The notes beneath the pieces were generated by a model. The model had not been told where the DNA came from, searched no databases, and worked only from the letters and a program-made list of their open reading frames with translations. From Kineosporia mesophila (GTDB lineage: Bacteria; Actinomycetota; Actinomycetes; Actinomycetales; Kineosporiaceae), in assembly GCF_021129235.1 (NCBI RefSeq), contig NZ_JAJOMA010000022.1:57544-121543 (forward strand): a DNA stretch of 64,000 nucleotides, read 5' to 3'. Below, one piece after another: positions 38,517 to 47,232 of the stretch (position 1 is its first letter; each line of letters starts with the position of its first letter). Position numbers and translations under genes: made by a program.

Positions 38517-39424
38517 CCTCAGGCGTGAGCTCGCATCGCGCCCCGGGGCGACCCGACCCGGACGAGGGCGAGGAGGCCTGGCGGCGCGCCCGCCGCACCC
38601 CGGCGAGCCGCCCGCGGGGGATGAGCCGTCGCGACGCCCTTGACGCCGAGCGGGTGCGCGCCGGGAAGCCCCCGCGCCCGAAGAAGTCCGGACCGGGCAA
38701 GTTCCGCCCCCTGGCCCACCGGCCGAAGCCGGAAGACCCGCCGCTCACCCCGGTCCAGGCCGCCGGGTTCCTCGTCCGCGAGGTCTTCCTGGTGCTGCTC
38801 ATCGCTCTGGGCCTGTCGTTGCTGATCAAGACTTACCTGATGCAGGCGTTCTTCATCCCCTCGTCGTCGATGGAGAACACCCTCCAGGTCGGCGACCGGG
38901 TGCTGGTGAGCAAGATGACGCCCGGCCCGTTCACCCTGAACCGCGGCGACATCGTGGTGTTCCAGGACCCGGGCGGCTGGCTGCCCGCGTCCGAGAAGAC
39001 CCCCGCGAGCAGCCCGACCGTGGAACGTGTGCACAGTGCGCTGATGTTCGTCGGCCTGATGCCCAGTGACGCCGACAACCACCTGATCAAGCGCCTCATC
39101 GGCCTGCCCGGCGACAAGGTGGTCTGCTGCGACAAGCAGGGGCGGGTCACGGTCAACGGCACGCCGGTCGACGAACCGTACGTGAAGACCGGAAGTGCCC
39201 CCAGCGAGGACGAGTTCACGGTCACGGTGCCGGCCGACCACGTCTGGGTCATGGGTGACAACCGGGGCGACTCGGCCGACTCCCGCTACCACCGCGACAA
39301 CGCCGACGGCACCGTGCCGATCGACAACGTGGTGGGTGTCGCGTTCGCCCGGGTGTGGCCGCTGAAACGGATGTCGCCGCTGACGAACCCGTCCGAGGTG
39401 TTCGACGCCGTGGACTCGTCGTAG
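38513..39424 (+). CDS. lepB: Signal peptidase I, paralog 3
   Basis: A 303-residue paralog with a longer basic, arginine/proline-rich N-terminal extension (about 85 residues) before the helix FLVLLIALGLSLLIKTYLM. The catalytic serine is in PSSSMENTL and the lysine in HLIKRLIGLPGDKV; MGDNRGDSADSR is present. GTGA overlap with paralog 2. Several adjacent type I signal peptidases at this locus are also known in Streptomyces. Confidence 0.93.
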   Translation: MTSGVSSHRAPGRPDPDEGEEAWRRARRTPASRPRGMSRRDALDAERVRAGKPPRPKKSGPGKFRPLAHRPKPEDPPLTPVQAAGFLVREVFLVLLIALGLSLLIKTYLMQAFFIPSSSMENTLQVGDRVLVSKMTPGPFTLNRGDIVVFQDPGGWLPASEKTPASSPTVERVHSALMFVGLMPSDADNHLIKRLIGLPGDKVVCCDKQGRVTVNGTPVDEPYVKTGSAPSEDEFTVTVPADHVWVMGDNRGDSADSRYHRDNADGTVPIDNVVGVAFARVWPLKRMSPLTNPSEVFDAVDSS

Positions 39425-39541
39425 AACACGCGCAACTTCTGCCCCATCGCGCCAAGTTCCCCCTCAAGTCAGGTAGCGTCGGGCAGTCCGAATGAATCCG
39501 GACTTTCGCTCTTCCGTCGACTACCAGGTGGTGACTGCACG

Positions 39542-40729
39542 ATGACCCCGGCGTCCGCTCCCAGGCCGCCGACGAAGAAGGCCCTGGCCCAGCAGGCCGC
39601 CGCGCAGCGGGCAAAGGCCCGTAAGGCCGCGGCGAAGAAGGCGTTGCTGAAGAAGTTGTCGGCACAGCCGCCCACGCTGCGCGAGGAGCGCAAGCTGCTG
39701 CGCGAGGGTCATCGTTTCGTCGCGGGGATCGACGAGGTCGGTCGCGGTTCGCTGGCCGGCCCGGTCACCGTCGGGATCGTCGTGGTGGACCTGGAGACGC
39801 CCTCGGCGCCGACCGGTGTGCGCGACTCTAAGCTCCTGGCCCCCGCGGCCCGCGAGAAACTCGTGCCGAAGCTGCGTCGCTGGGCCCCGATGAGTGCGGT
39901 CGGGCACGCTGCGGCGGACGAGATCGACGAGATCGGCATCATCGCCGGTCTGCGTCTGGCGGCTGCCCGGGCGTTCGCCACGCTCGAGGTGAAGCCCGAC
40001 TGCGCACTGCTGGACGGGTCGCACGACTGGCTGAGCATGCCGGTCGAGGCGGTCGAGGAGGCTCCGCAGGGCCCGGCGCTGTTCGACTTCGAGGAGACCC
40101 CGGTGGCTGTCGGGCATCCTCTGACCTTCGTCGACGGGGTGCCGATCGTGTCGATCGTGCCCGCGCGGGTGGTCACGCAGGTGAAGGCCGACCTCCGGTG
40201 CGCGGCCGTGGCTGCTGCCAGCGTGCTGGCCAAGGTCGAGCGGGATGGCCTGATGGTTGAGTTCGCCGACGAGTTCCCGGGGTACGGCTGGGAACTCAAC
40301 AAGGGCTACTCCGCGCCCGATCACCTGGCCGCGCTCCGGCGTCTGGGTCCGAGCCGGTTGCACCGGCTCTCCTGGAACATCCCGGGCTCCGACGGGGTGT
40401 ACGGCGAGACGCTGGATCTGGACGGGCTGGGGTCTCAGGAAGACGCCGTCGAACTGGCGGACGCCCTGGGCCCGGTTCCCGACGAGGTCACCGAGGACGT
40501 CGCGAACGGGTTGGTGGACGCGGAAGGCCTGGTGGGCGCTGACGGGTTGGTGGGCGCTGACGGGTTGGTGGACGCGCAGATTGAGGACGCGGGTGACGCC
40601 GGGGTTGCGGGGGTCGTCGTTGATGCCGGGTCGCCGGTGGCGGCCGGTGGCCGTCCGGCGGAGCTGGCACCTCCGAAGCACAGCCGGGCAGTGGGGTACG
40701 ACCACGAAGAGCTGACGCTCTTCCCGTGA
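39542..40729 (+). CDS. rnhB: Ribonuclease HII with N- and C-terminal extensions
   Basis: Removes ribonucleotides from DNA and RNA primers. The core starts at about residue 58 with [17 protein letters not shown], which carries the first acidic pair. The further catalytic Asp is in [11 protein letters not shown] near residue 160, and [12 protein letters not shown] and [14 protein letters not shown] follow. An Ala/Lys-rich leader of about 45 residues precedes the core. An acidic tail of about 100 residues with an 18-bp repeat (GLVGAD, nt about 40525-40575) follows it. At 395 residues it is much longer than typical RNase HII (about 210-260). ATG 39542; the stop overlaps crcB. Confidence 0.94.
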   Translation: MTPASAPRPPTKKALAQQAAAQRAKARKAAAKKALLKKLSAQPPTLREERKLLREGHRFVAGIDEVGRGSLAGPVTVGIVVVDLETPSAPTGVRDSKLLAPAAREKLVPKLRRWAPMSAVGHAAADEIDEIGIIAGLRLAAARAFATLEVKPDCALLDGSHDWLSMPVEAVEEAPQGPALFDFEETPVAVGHPLTFVDGVPIVSIVPARVVTQVKADLRCAAVAAASVLAKVERDGLMVEFADEFPGYGWELNKGYSAPDHLAALRRLGPSRLHRLSWNIPGSDGVYGETLDLDGLGSQEDAVELADALGPVPDEVTEDVANGLVDAEGLVGADGLVGADGLVDAQIEDAGDAGVAGVVVDAGSPVAAGGRPAELAPPKHSRAVGYDHEELTLFP

Positions 40730-41682
40730 TGGGTGGCGCCTCCCGGGCGGAGGAGATCGGCGGTGGGTCGGGGGCTCACCGGGCGAGTGCCGCGGTGCTC
40801 GGGTTGATCGCTCTGGGCGGGGTGATCGGCGCGGAGGCCCGCTACGGCCTGACGCTCCTGATACCTGCCGCGCCCGGCACCTTTCCCTGGGCGGTGGTGG
40901 CCATCAACATCGCGGGTGGGCTGTTCATGGGCGCACTGATGGCTCTGCTCGCTGGTTCTCCTCGGGAACATCCCCTGACCCGGCTGTTTTTCGGGGTCGG
41001 TGTTCTCGGGGGCTTCACCACCTTCTCCACCTACAGCACCGACACCTTTCACCTCATCGACGCGGGTCGTTCTCTGGCCGCCGGGGGATACGTGACGCTC
41101 ACCCTGGCCGGGGCGTTACTGGCCGTTGTCGCCGGGCAGGCCTTGGTCACGGTGTTCGTGGGCACGGCCCCGCCCGGTTCGTCGCGGCGGGAGGCCCCTT
41201 CCACTCCGTCTACTCAGTCTGGCCCGTCCACCGGGTCTGGCCCGTCCACCGGGTCTGGCCCGTCCACCGGGTCTGGCCCGTCCACTTGGTCTGGCCCGTC
41301 CACCGGGTCTGGCCCGTCCACTTGGTCTGGCCCGTCCACCGGGTCTGGCCCGTCCACTTGGTCTGGCCCGTCCACTTGGTCTGGCCCGTCCACCGGGTCT
41401 GGCCCGTCCACTTGGTCTGGCCCGTCCACTTGGTCTGGCCCGTCCACCGGGTCTGGCCCGTCCACTCGGTCCGGTCCGTCCACCGGGTCTGGCCCGTCCA
41501 CTCGGTCCGGTCCGTCCACCCGGTCTGGCCCGTCTACCTTGCCCGGCCGACTCGGGCCGTCCACGTCGTCGGGCTCGTCCACCTCGTCTAGCCCGCCCGG
41601 CCCTTCCACCTTGTCCGGCCACTCCACCCCGTCTGGCCCGTCCGGCTTTCCGGACGAGTCGGGGCCGGAGGATCTCCCGTGA
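40726..41682 (+). CDS. crcB: Fluoride channel Fluc/CrcB with a long Gly-Pro-Ser-Thr repeat tail
   Basis: The first 145 residues are a normal Fluc fluoride channel: [12 protein letters not shown], the pore asparagine in [15 protein letters not shown] and the [13 protein letters not shown] phenylalanine/threonine track, with four predicted helices. Such channels export fluoride as dual-topology dimers. Residues from about 165 to 270 are nearly pure GPSTGS / GPSTWS hexapeptides from an 18-bp DNA repeat, then a Ser/Pro-rich end. Fluc proteins are normally about 125-150 residues, so the tail is exceptional; its role is unknown. GTG 40726 overlaps the rnhB stop. The second crcB overlaps by 4 bp, and the pair may form a heterodimer. 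Confidence 0.9.
   Translation: MMGGASRAEEIGGGSGAHRASAAVLGLIALGGVIGAEARYGLTLLIPAAPGTFPWAVVAINIAGGLFMGALMALLAGSPREHPLTRLFFGVGVLGGFTTFSTYSTDTFHLIDAGRSLAAGGYVTLTLAGALLAVVAGQALVTVFVGTAPPGSSRREAPSTPSTQSGPSTGSGPSTGSGPSTGSGPSTWSGPSTGSGPSTWSGPSTGSGPSTWSGPSTWSGPSTGSGPSTWSGPSTWSGPSTGSGPSTRSGPSTGSGPSTRSGPSTRSGPSTLPGRLGPSTSSGSSTSSSPPGPSTLSGHSTPSGPSGFPDESGPEDLP
41218..41540 (+). repeat. 18-bp tandem repeat array inside crcB
   Basis: About 18 units of TCTGGCCCGTCCACCGGG or the variant with ACTTGG in the last six bases, plus a few CTCGGTCCG variants. The unit length is a multiple of three, so the array stays in frame. Variants alternate in a higher-order 54-bp-like pattern, consistent with repeated slippage or unequal crossover. 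Confidence 0.95.
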
Positions 41683-42050
41683 TCCCGCTGATGGTCGCCC
41701 TCGGCGCTGCGGTCGGGGCGCCGTGCCGGTATCTCCTGGATGGCTGGGTGAAGGACCGTCACCCCGGCGGGTTACCCCTGGGCACGCTGCTCATCAACCT
41801 GTCCGGATCGGCCGCGCTCGGGTTGCTCATGGGACTGGCCGCGGGCGGGGCGATCGGCAGCGAGGTGCTGGCGGCAGCCGGGACGGGGTGGTGCGGGGCG
41901 TTCACCACCTACAGCACGTTCAGCTTCGAGGTAGTGCAACTGGCCCGGCAGAATCGGTTCGGTGCGGCTACCGGGTACGTGCTCGTGTCGATCGGGGTCG
42001 GGCTGGCGCTGGCCTGGGGCGGGGTGGAGCTGGGGCTGGCGCTGAGCTGA
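41679..42050 (+). CDS. crcB: Fluoride channel Fluc/CrcB, second copy
   Basis: A 123-residue channel of normal length with ALGAAVGAPCRYLLD, the asparagine in LLINLSGSAALGLLMG and FTTYSTFSFEVVQL, and four helices. It is coupled to the first crcB by a 4-bp overlap. Tandem unequal crcB genes usually encode the two halves of a heterodimeric fluoride channel. No fluoride riboswitch was recognised upstream. Confidence 0.93.
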   Translation: MIPLMVALGAAVGAPCRYLLDGWVKDRHPGGLPLGTLLINLSGSAALGLLMGLAAGGAIGSEVLAAAGTGWCGAFTTYSTFSFEVVQLARQNRFGAATGYVLVSIGVGLALAWGGVELGLALS

Positions 42051-42054
42051 GCCG

Positions 42055-42260
42055 ATGCTGTCGGTTCGCTCGGCGGGGGTTCGCCCAGGCGAGTTCACCA
42101 AGCCGGGGTTCGCTCAGCCGGGGGTCACCAAGCCGGGGTTCGCTTGGCTGGGGTTCACGGGCGGGTTCGTTGGGCGGGGTTCGCTCACGCTAGTTCTGCT
42201 GGGCCGGATTCGCTCAGGATGGGCCGCCCCATCCGAGACCGCCCCGTTCGCCGGGCCATC
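42055..42260. repeat. Degenerate repeats downstream of the second crcB
   Basis: GGGGTTCGCT- and TCACCAAGCC-like strings recur at about 15-21-bp spacing from about 42065 to 42195. The plus frame reads KPGFAQPGVTKPGFAWLGF but has no support as a gene. Confidence 0.5.
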
Positions 42261-42271
42261 CAAGAGGCCTT

Positions 42272-42334
42272 GCATCCATGATCGGGTAATTTCCGTGCGG
42301 TCAGGGCGCACGGAAATTACCCGATCATGGATGC
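42272..42334. repeat. Long perfect inverted repeat with 28-bp arms
   Basis: 42272-42299 and 42307-42334 are exact complements around a 7-nt loop. The arms start GCATCCATGATCGGGTAATT, sharing only CATGATC with the other inverted repeats here. AT content of the arms is higher than the surroundings. It lies in the noncoding stretch after crcB. Confidence 0.93.
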
Positions 42335-42359
42335 GGGCTGAGGTGGGGAACCGAAGAGG

Positions 42360-42790
42360 TTCGTGGTCTTCGACCTTGGCTGGTTTTTTCTGGACTGGGT
42401 TCCTACGGGCCTGGTCTGTACGGGCTTGTTCTGCGCGGGCTTGGTTTGTACAGGTCTCGCGTCCGCATTGGCCCGGTCCGCATTGGCCCCGGGTTGGCGC
42501 GGGCCTGGTTCGTATGAGTCCCGGCTCGTACGGGCCTGGTTCGTACAGGTCCTGGTTCGCGCGGGCTTGGTTCGTACAGGTCCAGGGTCCGCATTGACCC
42601 GGTCCGCAATGGCCCCGGGTTGGTGCGGCCTGGTTCGTACAGGTCCTGGTTCGTACAGGTCCTGGTTCGTACTGGCCCCTGGTTCGCACTGGCCCCTGGT
42701 TCGCACTGGCCAGGTTCGCACTGGCCAGGTTCGCACTGGCCCCTGGTTCGCGGGCCTGGTTCGTCTGGCCCGTCTCCGCTGGTCCGGTTC
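42360..42790. repeat. Degenerate 15-17-bp repeat tract, no supported gene
   Basis: Variants of CCTGGTTCGTACAGGT and GCACTGGCCCCTGGTTC recur about 25 times. Unit length drifts between 15, 16 and 17 bp, which would break any protein frame. Short runs of five-residue periodicity appear on both strands (TGLVC TGLFC AGLVC on plus, SANLA SANLA on minus), reminiscent of pentapeptide repeats. No start with a Shine-Dalgarno is linked to them. The remainder of 42335-43216 holds no other feature I can support. Confidence 0.7.
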
Positions 42791-43216
42791 GCTGGATCCG
42801 GACTTCCCGGATTTCCATTGACCCGATTCACAGCGCTCCCGTGGAAACTTGGTCGGTGCCCACCCGCGTCCTCTGCTCTGACCCCACCGGCCCCTTGGGG
42901 CTCTATTTTTCGTGGGGGTGCCGGACCGGTCGGGGTGTTGTTGCAGGCCGGGACGGGGCGATTCGGTGGAGGCCGGCGCGTCTGTGGCGAAGAGCCGCGC
43001 GGCATGAGTCACCGGACGCTGCGTTCTGCGCCATCATGGGACGAAAGCGGGGCCGCGAGCGCGCTGGTGCGGGCAGGTGGTAATCATGTCCTGTCAGTGA
43101 GTGACGGTCCCGACCAGCGGCACACAGGAGCAAGCGGCAGGTATGAACGAGCGACGGCAGGCCTGGCGAACCCGGACGGTCCTCACCCCGCTGACCGGAA
43201 CCCGAGGGGAGGCCAG

Positions 43217-43546
43217 ATGAGCGCCGAAGACCTGGAGAACTACGAGACCGAGATGGAGCTCCAGCTCTATCGCGAGTATCGCGACGTGGTCGGTCTCTTC
43301 AGTTACGTGGTCGAGACCGAACGTCGTTTCTACCTGGCCAACCAGGTAGATCTGCAGGTGCGTTCCGCAGACGGCGAGGTCTACTTCGAGGTCTCGATGA
43401 GTGATGCCTGGGTGTGGGACGTGTATCGCCCCGCCCGGTTCGTGAAGGCGGTGAAGGTGGTCACGTTCAAAGACGTGAACGTCGAGGAACTCACCCCGAA
43501 CGACCTGCAACTGCCGAAGAACGGTGGCTTCGGTAACGCGAGCTGA
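43217..43546 (+). CDS. DUF2469 family protein
   Basis: A conserved actinobacterial protein of 109 residues starting MSAEDLENYETEMELQLYREYRDVVGLF and containing YVVETERRFYLANQVDLQVR and VSMSDAWVWDVYRPARFVK. It is usually encoded between rnhB and yraN, as here, but its function is unknown. ATG 43217 follows GAGGGGAGG by about 5 nt; the same frame is open upstream through the repeat tract, which is not part of the gene. A strong terminator follows. Confidence 0.93.
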   Translation: MSAEDLENYETEMELQLYREYRDVVGLFSYVVETERRFYLANQVDLQVRSADGEVYFEVSMSDAWVWDVYRPARFVKAVKVVTFKDVNVEELTPNDLQLPKNGGFGNAS

Positions 43547-43552
43547 ACACGT

Positions 43553-43599
43553 AACAGCGAACTGCCCGCACCTTCGTGGTGGTGGGCAGTTCGCTGTTT
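43553..43599. terminator. Bidirectional terminator between DUF2469 and the ABC operon
   Basis: AACAGCGAACTGCCC (43553-43567) pairs exactly with GGGCAGTTCGCTGTT (43584-43598), then T. The A- and T-rich ends suit termination of both convergent transcripts. Confidence 0.85.
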
Positions 43600-43605
43600 G
43601 GCGCT

Positions 43606-44334
43606 CTACTCCTCGCCGTTGATCCGGATGCTGCGAAGGCGGAAGCCGGTGTAGACCAGCCCGCCGAGGCTCACCACGAACAGCAGCACCAGCCCTGTGG
43701 TCAGCCCGACAGCCGAGTCCACCCCGAGAGCCGGGGCGGAGTCACCGAGCATCTTCTCGGTGACAGCCAGGGCCCACTGCTGGATGCTGAGAGTCTGGGC
43801 GCCGGGTACGTACCCGCCGATCGCGGCTTCCCAGACCAGGGCGTAGAGCAGGCCGATCACGACCGCGTTGCGGGTGATCACGGCCAGCAGCAGGAAGACG
43901 GTGATGTAGGCGACGCCGGCCAGCAGCGCCCCGGTGGCGAAACCGGTGGCGACGCCGTCCTGGTTGCCCGCCAGGATGAAACCGGCGACCAGGGTGGGCA
44001 GTACACCGAACAGCACGATCACGCCGATGGCGACGATCCATTTGCTGATCGCGATCACGTACCGGTTCAGCGGTTTCGCCAGCAGGTAGACGATCGATCC
44101 GTCGTCGATCTCCGGTCCGATCGCGCCGGTGCCGGCGATCAGGCAGAGCAGCGGGATCAGGAAGCCGAGCGAGAACGAGCCCAGCAGATCGGTCGCGCTG
44201 CCGCTGGACTCGCCGCTGACCAGCCTCACCAGCACGGCGAGGGCAATCAGGACGACAGGGAGGACGAACAGCAGGAGGGCGCGGCGTCGGCCGACCAGAC
44301 TGTGCCAGGTGAGCCCGGCGACGGTGGCGTTCAT
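43606..44334 (-). CDS. ABC transporter permease (ABC-2 type)
   Basis: A 242-residue membrane protein with six predicted helices. GPEIDDGSIVYLLAKPLNRYVI is the cytoplasmic segment typical of ABC-2 / NosY-like permeases. ATG 44334 overlaps the stop of the upstream ATPase gene by 4 bp. It is the last gene of a four-gene minus-strand operon. The substrate is unknown. Confidence 0.88.
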   Translation of the reverse strand: MNATVAGLTWHSLVGRRRALLLFVLPVVLIALAVLVRLVSGESSGSATDLLGSFSLGFLIPLLCLIAGTGAIGPEIDDGSIVYLLAKPLNRYVIAISKWIVAIGVIVLFGVLPTLVAGFILAGNQDGVATGFATGALLAGVAYITVFLLLAVITRNAVVIGLLYALVWEAAIGGYVPGAQTLSIQQWALAVTEKMLGDSAPALGVDSAVGLTTGLVLLFVVSLGGLVYTGFRLRSIRINGEE

Positions 44335-45296
44335 CGGTTCACCAGGTAGGAGAAGACCTTTTCCAGCGACTCGTCGGCCGGTGTGACCTCGTACAGGCGG
44401 ATCCCTCGTTCCCGGGCGAAGACCGGCAGGCGGTGGGCGAACCGGTTGAAGTCGGTGGCCTGCACGTTGAGCAGGGGAGACCCGGTCTTGTGTCCCAGCT
44501 CCACCCCGGAGGTGGAACCGTCGGCGATCAGCGCTGCGGCCAGGGCGCGGTCGTCGCTGGAGCGGATCGTGTACTGGTGCGGGCGCTCGGTCATCAGGCG
44601 GCGGATCTCGCGGAAGTCGCCGGACGCCGCGTGCCGCCCAGCCACCATCACCTCGATCCCCGCCGCGATCTGCTCGACCTCCTCGAGGATGTGCGAGCTG
44701 AACAGCACCACCCGGCCGCTGCGGCCGAGTTCGGTCATCAGGTCCATCAGCTGCAGGCGCTGGCGTGGGTCCATGCCGTTGAAGGGCTCGTCCAGCAGCA
44801 GCACGTCCGGGTCGTGCACCAGGGCGGTCGCCATCTTGATGCGCTGCTTCATGCCCTTGGAGTAGGTGCCCACGTCACGCGAGGAGGCGGCCTGCATGTC
44901 CACGGTCTCGATGGCCCGCTGCGCCGCGGCCCGAGGGTCGGGCAGCCGGTGCAGTTTCGCGTTGGCCAGGACGAAGTTCCAGCCGGAGACGCCGTCGTAC
45001 ATCGCCTCCCGTTCCGGCACCAGGCCGATGCGGCGGTAGATGCTCTCGTTGTGCCAGGTCGGCTCGCCGTTCACGGTGACCGTGCCCGACGAGGGCGGCA
45101 GGAAACCGCTCATCAGGTGGATCAGGGTGGACTTGCCCGCGCCGTTGGGGCCCAGCAGCCCAGTCACGCCGGGCCGGACGGTCATCGAGACGTCGTTCAC
45201 CGCGACGACGTTCCCGAACCAGCGGCTGACCTGCTCGAGCTTCATCTCGACCGGGGCCGCTTCGGCGCGTGGCGCGTAGGGGAGTGTTGCGGTCAT
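44331..45296 (-). CDS. ABC transporter ATP-binding protein
   Basis: A 321-residue ATPase: Walker A GPNGAGKST near residue 53, signature YSKGMKQR, Walker B VLLLDEPFNGMD, then the H-loop SSHILEEV. A C-terminal domain of about 100 residues, seen in DrrA/CcmA-type exporters, ends in SLEKVFSYLV. It probably energises the 43606 permease. Overlaps both neighbours by 4 bp. Confidence 0.92.
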   Translation of the reverse strand: MTATLPYAPRAEAAPVEMKLEQVSRWFGNVVAVNDVSMTVRPGVTGLLGPNGAGKSTLIHLMSGFLPPSSGTVTVNGEPTWHNESIYRRIGLVPEREAMYDGVSGWNFVLANAKLHRLPDPRAAAQRAIETVDMQAASSRDVGTYSKGMKQRIKMATALVHDPDVLLLDEPFNGMDPRQRLQLMDLMTELGRSGRVVLFSSHILEEVEQIAAGIEVMVAGRHAASGDFREIRRLMTERPHQYTIRSSDDRALAAALIADGSTSGVELGHKTGSPLLNVQATDFNRFAHRLPVFARERGIRLYEVTPADESLEKVFSYLVNR

Positions 45297-46174
45297 GACG
45301 CCGACACCTTCCGATAGCGGGCGAGAAGGAGGGTGTAGCAGCCGGCGATCACGACGAACATCGCGGCGGTGAACACCAGGCCGCCCGTCGTGCCGGGCGG
45401 TGGCTGCGGGTAGGAGACGTCGGCGTCGACCAGCCAGTGCAACACACCCTGAACCAGGGAGACCGGGTTCAGCAGGGCGAAGTAGCCGGCCAGGTCGGGA
45501 TGGCCGTTGATGTCCGCCAGGGACGCCAGGGCTCCGCTGACCAGGCTCAGGAGTAGCAACACGGTGATCACCGCGGCGACTCCGAAGCCCCGCCGCGGAG
45601 TGATCGAGGCGATCAGCAGGCCGATCCCGGCCAGCACCAGGGACAGGAGTAGTGCTCCGAGAAGCCCTGCGGCCCAGTCTTTCGCGTTCGGCCAGAACGA
45701 CATCTTGGCCAGTAGGGCGCCGATGAACAGCACCGTCTGCGGCACCGCGATGAGGATGAAGAGCGCCGTGCTCATCGCACCGTACTTGGCGGCGACGTAG
45801 TCGTTGCGTGACAGCGGCCGCGACAGGTACAGCGGCATCACCCGGAACCGGAGGTCACGCGACACCGTGGCCGGCGCCTGCGCGGCCAGGAAGATCGCGA
45901 TCGCCGACTCCAGGGCGAACATGTATCCCACGTAGTCGACCGGCAGCTTCTTCATGCTCGTCACGCCCGCCACCACCGCGATGATGACCGCCGGGGCGAC
46001 CAGCACCGTGAGCAGCAGGAACGGCATGATCTTGGACTTGGCCGAGCGGCCGAGACCGTAGCAGCCCCGCAGGCTCTCGACGTACAGCGACCGGATCAGG
46101 TAACCCCGGCCCAGTCGGGGCCCGTCGTAGTGCCGGAACCCGATGTCGTGGATGACACCGCCGTTGCTGCTCAT
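45293..46174 (-). CDS. ABC transporter permease (ABC-2 type)
   Basis: A 293-residue membrane protein. About 65 polar N-terminal residues containing GFRHYDGPRLGRGYL precede six or seven helices. TVSRDLRFRVMPLYLSRPLSR is the cytoplasmic element equivalent to that of the 43606 permease, so the two are paralogous. ATG 46174 is chosen from the 4-bp overlap with the upstream ATPase; the frame is open further to 46636 without support. It probably pairs with the 46171 ATPase. Confidence 0.88.
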   Translation of the reverse strand: MSSNGGVIHDIGFRHYDGPRLGRGYLIRSLYVESLRGCYGLGRSAKSKIMPFLLLTVLVAPAVIIAVVAGVTSMKKLPVDYVGYMFALESAIAIFLAAQAPATVSRDLRFRVMPLYLSRPLSRNDYVAAKYGAMSTALFILIAVPQTVLFIGALLAKMSFWPNAKDWAAGLLGALLLSLVLAGIGLLIASITPRRGFGVAAVITVLLLLSLVSGALASLADINGHPDLAGYFALLNPVSLVQGVLHWLVDADVSYPQPPPGTTGGLVFTAAMFVVIAGCYTLLLARYRKVSAS

Positions 46175-47232
46175 CGCTGTCTCCCCTCGTCCGGTCGCTG
46201 ATCGTGGTGCGGTGTGCCCGGCGCTCCCGGGCCGGCGGTCGAGGCCCAGCGTTGCTGCAGTTCCGCGGCCGCGGACTGCGCGACGCCGTTCGGGGCGCCC
46301 TGGCTGTCCTGAAGGTTTTGGCCGTTCGGGTCGAGAGTGGGGTCGGCGCGGAAGATCTCGGCCATCCGGTGGCGGCGGCGCTCCAGCCGGTGCAGACCCA
46401 CGCCGAGCTGCACCACGGTGTCGAGCACGATGTCGTAGGTGCTGTCGTCGACCAGTTCCACCTCGATCTGCCGCCCGGCGGGGTGTACCGAGAGGCCTGC
46501 GGCGTGCAGGGCCCGGCCCAGGTCGTCGACCCGCTCGTTCACCTCGATCGCCAGGATGCGGCTGGCGGAGGTGACGTCCGCGGTGGAGGTGGAGCGCAGC
46601 AGCCGGCCGCCGTCCACCACCACGATGTGGTCGCACACCTGCTCGAGTTCGCCCAGCAGGTGGGAGGTGACGAGCATCGGGATGCCGAACTCGGTGCCGA
46701 TCCGGCGCAGCAGCGCGAGCATCTGGTCGCGCCCGGCCGGGTCGAGACCGTTCGTGGGCTCGTCGAGCAGCAGCATGCCCGGGTCGTGAACGAGGGCCTG
46801 CGCCAACTTGACCCGCTGTTTCATGCCGGTCGAGTAACCTCCCATGGAGCGGTACCGCTCCTCGTAGAGACCGACGTGGCGCAACGTGTCCGCGGTGCGC
46901 TCACGGGCCGCGGTCAGCGGGAGCCCGGACATGCGCGCCATATGCAGCACGAACTCGGTGGCCGACATGTCGGCCGGAAGGCAGTCGTGCTCGGGCATGT
47001 AGCCCACACGTTGCCGGATGGTGGGGCCGTCGGTGGCGACGTCGAGATCCAGCACCCGGGCACCGCCGGTGGTGGCGGGCAGCAGCCCGAGCAGGATCTT
47101 GATCATCGTGGACTTGCCGGCGCCGTTGGCGCCGACCAGACCGACAACACCTGGCTCGATGGCGAAGGTCAGCCCGTCGAGCGCGGTGACAGCGCCGTAG
47201 CGTTTGGTGAGGTTCTCGACCGAGATCATCAT
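46171..47232 (-). CDS. ABC transporter ATP-binding protein
   Basis: First gene of the operon, 353 residues. Walker A GANGAGKST near residue 35, signature YSTGMKQR and Walker B MLLLDEPTNGLDP. A C-terminal tail of about 50 residues is polar and glutamine-rich. It is a paralog of the 44331 ATPase. No clear promoter consensus was found in the 219 bp shared with the divergent zinc-ribbon gene. Confidence 0.92.
   Translation of the reverse strand: MMISVENLTKRYGAVTALDGLTFAIEPGVVGLVGANGAGKSTMIKILLGLLPATTGGARVLDLDVATDGPTIRQRVGYMPEHDCLPADMSATEFVLHMARMSGLPLTAARERTADTLRHVGLYEERYRSMGGYSTGMKQRVKLAQALVHDPGMLLLDEPTNGLDPAGRDQMLALLRRIGTEFGIPMLVTSHLLGELEQVCDHIVVVDGGRLLRSTSTADVTSASRILAIEVNERVDDLGRALHAAGLSVHPAGRQIEVELVDDSTYDIVLDTVVQLGVGLHRLERRRHRMAEIFRADPTLDPNGQNLQDSQGAPNGVAQSAAAELQQRWASTAGPGAPGTPHHDQRPDEGRQR

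Noticed and set aside
40500..40725. Fluoride riboswitch sought upstream of crcB
   Set aside because: The region is coding (rnhB tail) and lacks the conserved fluoride aptamer core.
41218..41540. Regular repeats suggesting a CRISPR array
   Set aside because: The units are contiguous 18-bp tandem copies with no unique spacers and lie in frame inside crcB.
41126..42193. 355-codon plus frame across the crcB array ([12 protein letters not shown])
   Set aside because: It is the +1 shadow of the 18-bp array, overlapping two well-supported crcB genes in another frame.
42317..43012. 231-codon minus-strand frame rich in repeats (DLYEPGP, VRTRP)
   Set aside because: Other frames on both strands are equally open because of the repeats; no start signal or homology supports translation.
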